Shown here: in pieces, positions 35,474-46,254 of the stretch
Position numbering within the stretch: the first letter of the stretch is position 1
How the letters are laid out: every line of letters starts with the position of its first letter
Source of the DNA: Paenibacillus sonchi
GTDB taxonomy: Bacteria > Bacillota > Bacilli > Paenibacillales > Paenibacillaceae
Direction: 5' to 3'
Assembly (NCBI RefSeq): GCF_016772475.1
Contig: NZ_CP068595.1
Coordinates: forward strand, 2,728,001 to 2,792,000
DNA: 64,000 nt
Program-made: the position numbers and the translations under genes
The notes under the pieces: generated by a model
Told to the model about the DNA's origin: nothing
The model's input: the letters and a program-made list of their open reading frames with translations, nothing else
The model's database searches: none

Positions 35474-38400
35474 ATGAACAGTAGAAAATGTGTAATCAAC
35501 ATCTCCCGTCTCCTCGTCTTCATCATGTTGTTCTCCATCTTCACGTATACTCCCGTCCCGGCTGCTGCGGCTGGAGAGGAACCGTCAATTGAACTGAACG
35601 ACCTCATTGCTCAAGCCGAAGCTTTAAAAACCGGCAATCCGGAATTCCCGCTCCAAGTCAGTCAGTCTGTGTATGGAGCTGTCTATGATTCCGATCCCTA
35701 TTTCCGTCTTGATCCGGGTCCGGGTAAGGTTCCTGTAAAAGTTACCGCGCCCACTAATACCTGGACGGCAAGAACTCCGCTGGACAACCGTGTCCCCGCC
35801 GACTTTGCCGGTGGCACATTCAAGACGATCCCGTATCCTTTTGCAGATGCCCAAGGTAAAGCGGAAGTGCTTCAGATTAATTACGCCCATAACGGAAAAA
35901 GCACGTTCGGCGGCATAAGTCTCGAATCCCCGTTGTCCCCGTCCGTAAATGTCACTGATGGTTCAACGATTGAATTCGATGTCTACTATCCTAAGAGCGC
36001 GCAGGGCAAATACATGAGGTGGAGAGTCAGAAATACCAACACCAACCTCGATAGCTACCTCAGGGATTACCAGTACAACAACCTAAATCCCGACTGGGTT
36101 GGCAGTTACAACGGTGAATCCTGGTTGAAGGCGCATCACAGTATTACCGCCTCAACAGGCGTTTCCTCCAGCTTTATTCTTGAGCTTCATGGCGAGAATG
36201 CCCGTCCTGAAGAAACTGGTATGCTGCTTGTCGCCAACATCCAGATTACCGCACCTGATCCTAATGGTGTTGCACTTCCGGACGTAGTCAACAAGGAACA
36301 CCAGAGTGCCGTAGCGCCTCTAAAGAGTGTTTACAATAAGGAAAATGGCCTGTTTATGGTTGGTGCGATCGGCACCGGACCCGTAACCGGAACCAGAGCC
36401 AATCACTATGAAATCTTCGTCGACGGCAACAATCTGAAGGCCGATGGAACGCATCCCCGTGGCCCGGAATGGCTGAAAAGCGTTAACGGCGAGGCTCTGA
36501 ACGGCGCAACCACTGCCCCTGGCTTAGCGGAATACAGTTTCCCGACCAACGCTTATCAGGCGATCAGGGATTCGGGAACTCCCGGACAGTACAAGTCTCA
36601 CGGCCATGTTCTGGCATGGTACAACCAGGCGCCTGGCTGGATGACTCAGATTATTCCTGCGAACCTTGCCTCCGGGTATAATGGCGGGACCGATTTCTAC
36701 GGACTTGGCAACGGCGTTACCACTACGGTTAAGGTAGACAAAGAGATGGCAAGAAGAGTGCAGTTTAACCACACCATGTATGTGATGCGGCACTTCCTGA
36801 CCACAGATACGAAGTACGGCTCAAGCGAATCCCGTGGCGTCATTCCTTTCAATTCCTGGGATGTACTCAACGAAGAGATACACGAAAGCCGCCACAGCGA
36901 ACTCATCCCGGGGATGCGAACAGCTGGAGAACGAGCCTGAAACACACCAACTGGCTTGCTGCAATGTCAGATGATCAGATTGGCGGCGACATCACAGATC
37001 ATTACGTTTACTTGCTTTTCAAAAACGCGCACATCGCGGCCCCCAACGCCAAGATGGCGGAAGCTTACAAAGCCAATTACGCTAACCTTCCAGAGTACAT
37101 GAAGCTTGATGGACACGACAATGAAGGCAGCATTGACGCTTACATCGTTGATAATCCTCCGAAGCTGACCTACAACGATTACGGACTTGCGACCCGCAGC
37201 AAAGCGAGGACTGTATACAACATGGTTCTCGAATTAAATACTGCATGGCGCTCCGATCCGCTGTATGACGGAAGACCTCTTATCGAGGACATCGGTATCC
37301 AGGGACACGACGCGGTGGGTAAGACCCTTGCAAGCGATAACCAATATGCGATGGCCCTCTATGCCTCTCTCGTGGACCGGGGCCTGCTATCTGGTATTAC
37401 CTATTCAGAGCTTGACCTTAAGGTGCCGACCGATGCTCCCGGAGGCGGTGCGACTGCTCCCGCAGTACTCAATGTCAGACAGTCAGACGCCCTTGGTTAT
37501 CAGTACGCGCTGCTCTACAAAATGTTCAACAAGTTCGCCCCGTATATCGATCACATCATCAGCTGGGGGGTATCCGGTTCCGGATGGCAGGGGAGCTATG
37601 TCCTGTTTGACGGGCAGAGCAATGCAAATGCCGGCTACTATGGCGCCATGAAGCCGGACAGATTTATTCTTGGACATTCGTATCTGGATGATTACTTTGC
37701 AGGCGAATATCAGACCATCGGGAATAATGCCATCGACCTTGGCGATCTTGGAGTCTATACACCAAATAGTGTGAATGCCGACCTCAGCAGCCTGACACTG
37801 AGTGCGGGAACACTCCAGCCGGCGTTCAACGCAGCCACCACAGAGTATGATGTGTCCCTGAAGGATGCTGACAGCATTACCGTGACAGCGGCAGCGGCAG
37901 ACAGCAGGTCAACCATTAAAGTGAACGATACGGCGGTTGCCAGCGGTACCGCTTCTGAAGCTATAACGCTGACACCTGGTACAAAAACGGATATAAAGGT
38001 TGAGGTCACAGGTGCAGACGGCAGGGTCAAGACGTATACCCTAAAAGTAACCAATAGCAAGACGGAGACTCCGTCCACTCCGGAACCTGGAACACCATCC
38101 GCAACGCCTGATCCTGGGACATCTTCAACGCCTGCACCTGGAACGTATTCAACGTCTGCACCTGCAGCATCTGCAACACCTGCACCTGCAGCACCAGTTG
38201 TACAGGGCCAGAAAGTAACCATGCAGGCGACTGTGAATAATGGAACTGCATTTGTTAAGGTACTGGATCTGGCAAAAGTAAAGGAATTCATGGAGAAAAA
38301 TGTTACCCTGGACATACCAGCGGCACAAGGAGTGAATTCATACTCGGTAGGCTTGCCTGCTGCAGCGCTGACAAGCGGAACAAAGGATGACAAACTCACC

Positions 38401-39339
38401 ATTTCCACAGAATTCGGTCAGGTAGTAATATCCGGTAACATGTTAACAGGCACAACTGAAAGCAGCGGCAAGGAAGTAGCACTGGAGATTGGAAAAGGCG
38501 ACAAGGCCAAGCTTCCGGCGGAAGTGAAGACGGCTCTCGGCGATAAGCCGGTCATTCAGCTTAGCCTTAAGGTGGACGGCAAAGAAACGGCCTGGAGCAA
38601 TCCCGATGCACCTGTAACGGTATCCGTGCCTTACAAGCCGTCTGCGGATGAATTGAAGAATCCCGAAATGATTGTTGTCTGGTACATTGACGGAAGCGGG
38701 GATGTTCTAACAGTACCGAGCGGACGCTATGCTCCCAAGACCGGTATGGTAACATTCACAACTACTCATTTCAGCAGCTACGCAGTAGCTTACGTATCCA
38801 GGACATTTACAGATCTCGGAACGGCTGTATGGGCCAAGAACGCGGTCGAAGTACTTGCGTCAAAGGATATTCTCAAGACAGAAGGTCATGTATTCAATCC
38901 GTCAACCGGTATCACAAGGGCAGATTTCCTGTACTCCCTTGTCAGGGCACTTGGCTTGAATGCAAGAGTAAATGGAAATTTCAGCGATGTACAGAAGAGT
39001 ACTTATTACTATAATGAAATTGCAATTGCTAAAGCACTTGGTATTACGAATGGCATAGACAACGACAGTTTCGGCAGCGCCTATAAGATCACAAGACAGG
39101 ACATGATGGTGTTGACCGAAAGAGCCTTGAAACTTGAGAAGAAGTTGAGTAACCAGGCTGAGGCTGCAGATCTGGAGAGATTCACCGACAAGTCCGAAGT
39201 TGCTTCCTATGCGGTGAACAGCGTAGCTGCGATGGTTAAGGAAGGGTTGATCGAAGGCAGCGGGAACAAAGTCAATCCGACCGGAAACACAACCAAAGCA
39301 GAAGCTGCGGTGTTCCTCTACAGACTGTATAATAAGTAA
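35474..39339 (+). pseudogene. SLH-anchored GH10 xylanase, one-base frameshift
   Basis: Repaired protein about 1290 residues. Signal peptide (ending near AAAAGE), a CBM-like beta domain, a GH10 catalytic domain, a cadherin-like sandwich (LSSLTLSAGTLQPAFNAATT), a Pro/Thr/Ser linker (PEPGTPSATPDPG), a beta domain and three S-layer-homology repeats. GH10 marks are GHVLAWYNQAPGWM, the acid/base Glu in SWDVLNEE, and the nucleophile Glu in TYSELDL. The frame breaks at G4 (36910-36913). One added G gives ELIPGDANSWRTSLKHTNWL and an uninterrupted fold. It would sit on the cell wall and cut xylan. The whole gene lies between 119-bp direct repeats. Confidence 0.88.
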
Positions 39340-39359
39340 GAAATTCGCATAAGGATGAT

Positions 39360-39395
39360 GGAAGCCGTGACAGCTATTGCTGGCGCGGTTTCTTC
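39360..39395 (+). terminator. hairpin after the xylanase gene
   Basis: GAAGCCG...CAGC-TATT-GCTG...CGGTTTC forms an interrupted stem, followed by TTCT. A moderate terminator. Confidence 0.5.
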
Positions 39396-39449
39396 TATGT
39401 GCGGCGAAAATAGGTTTAGGTATCCCCTTTAATTTAACGGATCTCTCGG

Positions 39450-39568
39450 GGGTATGATATACTCATTAAAGAAGTAAGGGCATAAACAACTTAGTTTTAC
39501 TACTTCGGGATAAAGATTTGTCCTGTATTCATAGAGAGGTTTTGGATATGACAGAGAATTTTTGGCGT
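39450..39568 (+). repeat. 119-bp direct repeat, right copy (functional dus start)
   Basis: Right-hand partner of the left copy. Here it supplies the real promoter region, ribosome site and first seven codons of dus. Only three positions differ between copies. Confidence 0.92.
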
Positions 39569-40537
39569 GATTTACCCCGGCCTTTTTTTATACTGGCACC
39601 CATGGAAGACGTGACGGATGTTGTTTTTCGCCATGTCGTAAGTGAAGCAGCCAGACCGGATGTGTTTTTTACGGAGTTTGCGAATACAGAGAGTTATTGT
39701 CACCCGGAGGGAAACCATGCGGTGCGCGGGCGTTTGACGTTTACAGAGGATGAACAGCCCATTGTAGCTCATATCTGGGGAGATAAGCCGGAATTCTTCC
39801 GTCAGATGAGCATCGGGATGGCGCAAGAAGGCTTCAAAGGCATCGATATTAATATGGGTTGTCCTGTAGCGAATGTAGCAGAGAACGGGAAGGGAAGCGG
39901 CCTGATCTACCGTCCCGAACTCGCAGCGGATATCATCCAGGCTGCCAAAGCCGGGGGACTGCCCGTCAGCGTAAAAACAAGGCTCGGTTTCAGCAGCTTA
40001 GACGAATGGCGCGGCTGGTTAACCCATATTTTGCAGCAAGACATTGTGAATCTGTCCATTCATCTGCGCACAAGAGAGGAAATGAGCAAAGCAGATGCCC
40101 ACTGGGAACTGATTCCGGAGATCAAGCAGCTTCGTGATGAGGTGGCGCCAGATACCCTTCTGACCATTAACGGGGATATCCCTGACCGCCAGACCGGCCT
40201 GAGGCTCGCTGAAGAGTACGGTGTGGATGGTATTATGATCGGGCGCGGTATTTTTCATAATCCATTTGCTTTTGAAAAGGAGCCGAAGGAGCACAGTAGT
40301 AGGGAATTGCTTGATCTGCTGCGGCTGCATCTGGATCTCTATGATCAATACTCAGTGCAGGCACCACGTTCGTTCAGCCCCCTTCAACGATTCTTCAAAA
40401 TATATGTCCGCGGATTCCGCGGGGCAAGTGAATTAAGAAATAGCTTAATGAACACCAAGTCCACAAGTGAAGTGCGTGCGCTTCTGGGTGAATTTGGAGG
40501 CAAGGAGCAAGATGGGGCGGAGGAACTTGGGGATTAA
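39548..40537 (+). CDS. tRNA-dihydrouridine synthase
   Basis: 329 residues of the Dus family, FMN enzymes that reduce uridine to dihydrouridine in tRNA D-loops. Visible are [12 protein letters not shown] at the FMN site, [18 protein letters not shown] with the catalytic cysteine, SVKTRLGF, and [11 protein letters not shown] binding the FMN phosphate. ATG at 39548 is chosen for GAGAGG 9 bases upstream and because the same start is preserved in the duplicated copy. The C-terminal helical domain is complete. Confidence 0.93.
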   Translation: MTENFWRDLPRPFFILAPMEDVTDVVFRHVVSEAARPDVFFTEFANTESYCHPEGNHAVRGRLTFTEDEQPIVAHIWGDKPEFFRQMSIGMAQEGFKGIDINMGCPVANVAENGKGSGLIYRPELAADIIQAAKAGGLPVSVKTRLGFSSLDEWRGWLTHILQQDIVNLSIHLRTREEMSKADAHWELIPEIKQLRDEVAPDTLLTINGDIPDRQTGLRLAEEYGVDGIMIGRGIFHNPFAFEKEPKEHSSRELLDLLRLHLDLYDQYSVQAPRSFSPLQRFFKIYVRGFRGASELRNSLMNTKSTSEVRALLGEFGGKEQDGAEELGD

Positions 40538-40668
40538 GCTGCCAAGATTGTAGAAATCTGTGTGGAAAATAGAAAAAGAAGTGAAATGATTGAGGATTGG
40601 ATGAATGGAGAGGGGGACCCACCCGGAGCCAATAAGCCTTTCCTCTTTTTTATATGGAGGGGGATCAC

Positions 40669-41235
40669 ATGTCCTGGAGCAAATTGAAGCAACAACTGGA
40701 GGGCTTTCTCAGTCCTGCATTAAACGGAAGGGTAGAATACCGCGCCCCAGGTTACCGTTACCTGCCTGATAAATCAGGGATTTGCTATATTTCGGTAGAT
40801 AAAAAGAACGTACTCAACATGAGTGATAAAACGAACGCGATCAGATGGTATCAAACAGAGCTGGAAATCAAAAATGATCCGGATATCCAAATTCCTATCA
40901 CCAGTGACGACATTGAAGCAGTCAGACAAGCGACGAAGGGGCCAGTGCCGGAGGATCGTCTAATCGTAATGGCCAGAAGCAGAAAAAGTACAGAGCATGC
41001 CAAAGAGCTAATGTCAGCACAGGCTGCATTAACTAAATCGAATTTTATTGTGGTGGCGAATAAGTTCCTAACTACTCCGATAGAGGAAAGCTTAGAGAGC
41101 AAGGATATGGTATTGAATATTCTAGCCCTGCTGGACAGGAGAGTTGGCAAAAAGCGGATTTTAAGCATGTCTGAGATGATGCAGTTAAAGCATCCGGTTG
41201 TGCAGTATTTTTATGAATTGCGGCGGGGTAAATAA
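40669..41235 (+). CDS. SF0329-family uncharacterised protein
   Basis: 188 residues from the ATG following GGAGGGGG. Conserved-looking blocks are MSWSKLKQQLEGFLSPAL, GRVEYRAPGYRYLPDKSGIC, YISVDKKNVLNMSDKTN and VQYFYELRRGK, which recall the SF0329 family of Bacillota. Function unknown. Soluble, no repeats. Follows dus by 131 bases. Confidence 0.7.
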   Translation: MSWSKLKQQLEGFLSPALNGRVEYRAPGYRYLPDKSGICYISVDKKNVLNMSDKTNAIRWYQTELEIKNDPDIQIPITSDDIEAVRQATKGPVPEDRLIVMARSRKSTEHAKELMSAQAALTKSNFIVVANKFLTTPIEESLESKDMVLNILALLDRRVGKKRILSMSEMMQLKHPVVQYFYELRRGK

Positions 41236-41372
41236 AAATGCTAAAGATACATTAATCATGGAATTAATTATAAAAACGGTAATAAAATATAGTACCCTGT
41301 GGATCATCCAAGTGGATGCTTATCCTCCCGTGGGCGGGATACAGGCCAATATATTATAAGGAGGCTTGGCTA

Positions 41373-42383
41373 TTGAATAAAAAAGTTCCTGCCAGAGCGT
41401 TATCCGTATTGATAGTTTTAGCAGTATTCCTCTCCGTATTCTTCACCGCATTACCGCCTGCAAACGCGGCCGCCAGAGGAGCATGGGCTCCAAATACTGC
41501 ATATGCAGTCAATGATACAGTAACCTATAGCGGAAGTACGTATACCTGTCTTCAGGCACATACTTCCCTCACAGGCTGGGAGCCGCCGAATGTTCCTGCA
41601 CTATGGCAGAGTGGAGGCACCACAACACCGACACCAACAACACCCCCGGCAACCAACGGAGTCACATTCTATGCAGATATCAACTATGGCGGAAAGGCAG
41701 TAACCCTTGGAGTAGGCAATTATGTACTATCTCAGTTAAATGCTGCAGGAATTCCGAATGACTGGATGTCCTCGCTCAAGGTGCCCAGCGGCTGGACGGT
41801 TGAAGTCTATGAGGATGAAAATTTTGGAGGAACTAAATGGACCTTTACTGCAAGCTCATCCTGGGTCGGCGACAGTGTCAATGACAAGATGACCTCGGTT
41901 AAGATTTATACGGGTTCACCGCCTACGTCTGTAACCAAGCCTTCCGAAGTTCCAAGCCAAATCTGGACCTATGTAATGAATGTAGACAATAAATTCGGTA
42001 AAGGCGGAGATTTTGCTTTATTGCTGAGTGCAGTGATCAAGAAGGAAAGCAGCTTTGGAGCAGGTCTGCCGGGGAGCCCATCAGCCGGTGACGGATTGAT
42101 GCAGGTAGAACCTAACACACGTAATGCTTATCTATCCCAGTTCAGTGCCAAATTTGGTCGCTCGTATAATCACAGCAGTGAACAGGATCAGGTATGCCTG
42201 GGCGCACTGATTCTGGATGAGAAGATTGTCAGGTTCGGAAATATATACAACGGACTGTTGCACTATAACGGAGGAGACAACTGGTATCCAGGCGCTACAG
42301 ATTCCTATGGCCGTCCTATTCTGGCAGATCAATACGCCAATGCCGTTTATGCTACATATAAGGGGTATGGCGGGAAGAATTAA
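41373..42383 (+). CDS. secreted lytic transglycosylase with chitin-binding and crystallin domains
   Basis: 336 residues from TTG with AAGGAGG 7 bases upstream. Signal peptide 1-33 (PPANAAA). A CBM5/12 chitin-binding domain at 36-80 (GAWAPNTAYAVNDTVTYSG). A Thr/Pro linker. A beta/gamma-crystallin domain at 97-180 with two Greek-key units (VTFYADINYGGKAV, VEVYEDENFGGTKW). Finally an SLT-type lysozyme-like domain from 195, with the catalytic Glu225 in KKESSFG and later DGLMQVEP and LLHYNGGD. It should bind chitin or peptidoglycan and cleave the glycan. The combination is uncommon. Confidence 0.88.
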   Translation: MNKKVPARALSVLIVLAVFLSVFFTALPPANAAARGAWAPNTAYAVNDTVTYSGSTYTCLQAHTSLTGWEPPNVPALWQSGGTTTPTPTTPPATNGVTFYADINYGGKAVTLGVGNYVLSQLNAAGIPNDWMSSLKVPSGWTVEVYEDENFGGTKWTFTASSSWVGDSVNDKMTSVKIYTGSPPTSVTKPSEVPSQIWTYVMNVDNKFGKGGDFALLLSAVIKKESSFGAGLPGSPSAGDGLMQVEPNTRNAYLSQFSAKFGRSYNHSSEQDQVCLGALILDEKIVRFGNIYNGLLHYNGGDNWYPGATDSYGRPILADQYANAVYATYKGYGGKN

Positions 42384-42393
42384 AAGAAGGCAA

Positions 42394-42431
42394 AAAGACG
42401 CTCGGGGATTTCCTCGCAGCGTCTTTATTTT
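42394..42431 (+). terminator. rho-independent terminator
   Basis: AAAGACGCT pairs with AGCGTCTTT around a GGGGATTTCCTC inner stem, followed by ATTTTG. Confidence 0.85.
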
Positions 42432-42512
42432 GCACCTTGGGATGGATATCCCAACATATGGTACGATGTAATAGAAGTCTATCTGAAGGATCTAGGCTAA
42501 GGGGGAAGGCCA

Positions 42513-42821
42513 GTGAATGAAACAAACTCTCATCATTGTAATCTGAATATATGGGCTCATCTACCTGATGAAGTATGGAATAAGGTTGCTAATATATATG
42601 AGTCTATGCCTGGTTGGATGGGCTATACAGACGGGATTCCACACTGGTTTGGGCAGGAAGAGGATGATATTTTCATTTCGGCATCCGTTGAGCCGAGCGG
42701 ATTATCATTTCATGCGCAGATGAATCAGAGCGATTGGGATTCATGGATGGATAGGTTTAAATCAGAAGCGACGAGAGTATTGGGGTTTGAGGTGGGGGAG
42801 CCTGAGGATGGGTTTGTGTAG
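42513..42821 (+). CDS. uncharacterised 102-residue protein
   Basis: Small acidic protein rich in Trp (IWAHLPDEVWNKVANIYESM, WMGYTDGIPHWFG, QMNQSDWDSWMDRFK). GTG start with AAGGGGGAAGG upstream. A terminator follows closely, so it is a single-gene unit. No family recognised; size and composition recall small intracellular immunity-like proteins, but no partner is present. Confidence 0.55.
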   Translation: MNETNSHHCNLNIWAHLPDEVWNKVANIYESMPGWMGYTDGIPHWFGQEEDDIFISASVEPSGLSFHAQMNQSDWDSWMDRFKSEATRVLGFEVGEPEDGFV

Positions 42822-42837
42822 TGAAAAATTAAAGAAT

Positions 42838-42878
42838 ACACGCCTTGGGTAGTAAGCCTGAGGCGTGTTTTTGATATT
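42838..42878 (+). terminator. rho-independent terminator
   Basis: ACACGCC...GGCGTGT with TTTTTG. Marks the left edge of the defence island. Confidence 0.75.
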
Positions 42879-42925
42879 AGTGCATGGTGTCTGTCAATAA
42901 CTTTTCAAAAAACGCATATATCTTA

Positions 42926-42934
42926 TGATATAAT
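42926..42934 (+). promoter_or_regulatory. extended -10 promoter before the XRE gene
   Basis: TGATATAAT is an extended -10 element about 39 bases before the XRE start; no good -35 is seen, as expected for this type. Confidence 0.5.
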
Positions 42935-42972
42935 TCATTATGGTTAGCTGTACAATAACGAGCTGATTCTAA

Positions 42973-43256
42973 ATGGAGTTAAGCGAAGCGATTAAAAAGT
43001 GCGTTTGGAGCTGTGTTTGTCTCAAGATGGGCTTGCGCGTGAGCTTCATGTTGGATTTACATCTGTGAATAGATGCGAGAATAATTATACAAGGCCGAAT
43101 TCAATAGCCCGTCATGCTTTAATAGAGCTTTGTAAGAATGAAAATATTAGTCTTCAGCTGATTGGGCTGCTCATGAAAACAATTAGGCATTGCATACTGA
43201 AAGGGCTTCGGCTAATACTATTTTATAGCATAAGGAGGTTTGGATATGAAATCTGA
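42973..43256 (+). pseudogene. small XRE-family regulator, one-base frameshift
   Basis: Starts MELSEAIKK, then the frame breaks in A5 (42994-42998). One extra A gives KKVRLELCLSQDGLARELHV, then GFTSVNRCENNYTRPNSIAR and IELCKNENISLQLI, a standard Cro/CI-type helix-turn-helix. The tail overlaps the start of hsdR. A regulator in this place fits a control (C-protein-like) role for the restriction operon. It may be a working gene if the missing base is an assembly error. Confidence 0.6.
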
Positions 43257-46254
43257 AAGACAAATAGAGGTCGAATTTATTGAAAAGCTTCGTGATTTAA
43301 AATACATATATCGGGAAGACATTCGAGACAAATCGGCACTTGAAGCTAATTTCAAAGAGCATTTCGAAAAATTGAATCGTGTAAATTTAAGTGATTCTGA
43401 ATTTTCACGCCTCAGGGATAATATTATCACTGCAGATGTGTTCACTGCAGCTAAGACTTTAAGAGAAATCAATACCTTCAAACGTGATGATGACACGCCA
43501 TTACAATACACTCTTGTTAATATTAAAGACTGGTGTAAAAATGAATTTGAAGTGATAAATCAGTTGCGAATTAATACGGATAATAGCAACCATCGTTATG
43601 ATGTTATCATCCTCATTAATGGTGTTCCTGTTGTTCAGGTTGAGCTGAAGTCACTGCAAATCACACCTAAAAAAGCAATGGAGCAAATTGTAGAATATAA
43701 AAACGACCCGGGCAATGGTTATACAAATTCATTGCTTTGCTTTATGCAGCTTTTTATTGTGAGCAATGAGAGTAACACATATTATTTCGCCAACAATCAC
43801 AAGGAGCACTTTTGCTTCAATGCAGACGAGCGTTTTTTGCCGATTTATCAGATGGCAGATGAAGACAATAATAAAATTACCCATCTCCATGATTTTTCTG
43901 ATAAGTTTTTGCTAAAATGCACTCTCGGGCAACTAATCAGTCGATATATGGTGCTTGTGGTAAGTGAGCAGAAATTGATGATTATGCGTCCTTATCAGAT
44001 CTATGCTGTTAAGGCGATAATGAACTGTATCGACCAGAATCGTGGTAATGGATATATTTGGCACACTACCGGAAGCGGTAAAACACTTACATCATTTAAA
44101 GCATCAACCCTTTTGAAAGACAACCCTGAAATTAAGAAGTGTCTATTTGTTGTTGACAGAAAAGACCTTGATAGACAAACTCGATTAGAATTCAATAAAT
44201 TTCAAGAAGGCTGCGTTGAAGAGAACACAAATACAGAAAGTTTGGTTAAGCGTCTGACTTCGGATGATTATCGTGACAAAGTTATAGTTACCACAATCCA
44301 AAAGCTTGGTCTTGCTCTTGATGAAGACCACAAGCGTAACCAAGAGAAAAAGAAAAGGGGCGAGCCTACCTACAAAGATCGTTTGGCAAAGCTTACTGAT
44401 CAACGTATTGCTATTATTTTTGATGAATGTCATCGTTCCCAGTTTGGTGATAATCATGAAGCAATTAAAAACTTTTTCCCAAAAGCACAGCTTTTTGGGT
44501 TTACTGGAACGCCAATATTTCCAGAAAACGCAACATATAAGCAAATTGATGGTGAAGTTAAAACTCTTATCACAACAATAGATGTTTTTGAAAAAGAACT
44601 GCATGCCTATACCATAACGAATGCCATTGATGACCGTAATGTACTTCGTTTTCACATTGATTATTATAAGCCGGAAGATCTCAAAAAAGCAGTAAAGGTC
44701 TCTGACAATGTAAGTAAAAAGGCAATTGCCGAAGCAATACTATCAAAACACGATGCCGCTACTAATGGTAGACGTTACAATGCGATGTTTGCTACAGCTT
44801 CTATCAATGATGCAATAGAATACTTTGAGATCTTCAAGTCGTTACAAGGGGAACGCAAAAAGAATGAGGCCAGAAGCTTTGAGTCATTGAATATTGCCTG
44901 TGTTTTCTCTCCACCGGCTGAAGGAAACAAAGATGTTAAGCAGTTACAAGAAGACCTGCAGCAAGAAAAAGCGGATAACGAACAAGAACCCGATAAGAAA
45001 AAGGCTGCGCTCAAAATCATCATTGATGACTATAACTTGCAGTACGGCACAAATCACAGCATAAATGAATTCGATTTATACTATCAAGATGTGCAAAAAC
45101 GCATTAAAGACCAAAAGTACCCTAATTCCGACTATCCGCATGCAAACAAAATTGATATAACTATTGTGGTGGATATGCTTTTAACCGGATTTGATTCCAA
45201 GTATCTAAATACCCTGTACGTTGATAAAAATTTAAAACAACATGGTTTAATCCAAGCATTTTCACGAACAAATCGTGTTTTGAACGACACAAAGCCTTAC
45301 GGAAATATTCTTGACTTTAGAGGGCAAGAGAAGGATGTAGATGGAGCAATTGCGCTGTTCTCTGGAAAAGGAAACAGTAGTAGGGCAAAAGAAATTTGGC
45401 TTGTCGATCCGGCTCCTGTTGTGGTTGAAAAGCTGGATAAGGCGGTTGCCGAGCTTGAAAGGTTTATGGAATCCCAGGGGTTAGAATACAAGCCGGAACA
45501 AGTAAATAATCTTAAGGGTGATGCCGCACGAGGCGAATTCATCAATAAATTCAAAGAAGTGCAGCGCCTTAAAACACAGCTTGACCAATATACAGATATT
45601 AAAGAAGAACAAGCGGCAAAAGTTGAGGAATTATTGCCAGAAGACACTTTGCGTGCGTTCCGTGGTGTATATATTGAAACAGCTCAAATGCTAAAAGCAC
45701 AGCAAGGCAAAGATTTCAAGGATAAAGACCCTGTGGTCGAACAGCTCGATTTTGAGTTTGTTCTGTTTTCCTCTGCCGTAATTGATTATGATTACATCAT
45801 GTCACTAATTTCTAGGTATACACAACCGGATGTGCCTAAAAAAGAAAAAATGAGTCGTGATCAGCTCATTAGTTTGCTTTGTTCCAATTCCAATATGATG
45901 GAAGAGCGTGAGGATATAATTGCTTATATCAGTATGTTGGAAACCGGAAAAGGGTTGGATGAAAAGGCAATAAAAGCAGGATACCAAAAATTCAAGGAAG
46001 AAAAAGCAGAGAAAGAAATGAAATTAATTGCAAACAAACATGGTATTGAACCTGCATCGTTGCAAGCCTTTGTAGATGAAATTATAGGTCGTATGATTTT
46101 TGACGGTGAAAAACTAAGCGATTTGTTAGAGCCTCTGGAGCTTGGCTGGAGAGACAGGACAAAGAAGGAACTGGAATTAATGGACAATTTAATCCCGCTG
46201 CTTAAAAAGCTTGCAGACGGACGTGTGATTGTGGGGCTGAATGCGTATGAATAA
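43246..46254 (+). CDS. hsdR: type I restriction enzyme, R subunit
   Basis: 1002 residues from the ATG after AAGGAGG. The N-terminal nuclease has the D119...E133-x-K135 core (RYDVIILINGVPVVQVELKS). It is followed by a superfamily 2 motor: TTGSGKT at 274-280, DECH at 393-396, FGFTGTPIF, and later QAFSRTNRV. The protein cuts unmodified DNA after translocation. First of four overlapping genes, hsdR-hsdS-prrC-hsdM, and distinctly A+T rich compared with the flanks, consistent with horizontal transfer. Confidence 0.95.
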   Translation: MKSERQIEVEFIEKLRDLKYIYREDIRDKSALEANFKEHFEKLNRVNLSDSEFSRLRDNIITADVFTAAKTLREINTFKRDDDTPLQYTLVNIKDWCKNEFEVINQLRINTDNSNHRYDVIILINGVPVVQVELKSLQITPKKAMEQIVEYKNDPGNGYTNSLLCFMQLFIVSNESNTYYFANNHKEHFCFNADERFLPIYQMADEDNNKITHLHDFSDKFLLKCTLGQLISRYMVLVVSEQKLMIMRPYQIYAVKAIMNCIDQNRGNGYIWHTTGSGKTLTSFKASTLLKDNPEIKKCLFVVDRKDLDRQTRLEFNKFQEGCVEENTNTESLVKRLTSDDYRDKVIVTTIQKLGLALDEDHKRNQEKKKRGEPTYKDRLAKLTDQRIAIIFDECHRSQFGDNHEAIKNFFPKAQLFGFTGTPIFPENATYKQIDGEVKTLITTIDVFEKELHAYTITNAIDDRNVLRFHIDYYKPEDLKKAVKVSDNVSKKAIAEAILSKHDAATNGRRYNAMFATASINDAIEYFEIFKSLQGERKKNEARSFESLNIACVFSPPAEGNKDVKQLQEDLQQEKADNEQEPDKKKAALKIIIDDYNLQYGTNHSINEFDLYYQDVQKRIKDQKYPNSDYPHANKIDITIVVDMLLTGFDSKYLNTLYVDKNLKQHGLIQAFSRTNRVLNDTKPYGNILDFRGQEKDVDGAIALFSGKGNSSRAKEIWLVDPAPVVVEKLDKAVAELERFMESQGLEYKPEQVNNLKGDAARGEFINKFKEVQRLKTQLDQYTDIKEEQAAKVEELLPEDTLRAFRGVYIETAQMLKAQQGKDFKDKDPVVEQLDFEFVLFSSAVIDYDYIMSLISRYTQPDVPKKEKMSRDQLISLLCSNSNMMEEREDIIAYISMLETGKGLDEKAIKAGYQKFKEEKAEKEMKLIANKHGIEPASLQAFVDEIIGRMIFDGEKLSDLLEPLELGWRDRTKKELELMDNLIPLLKKLADGRVIVGLNAYE

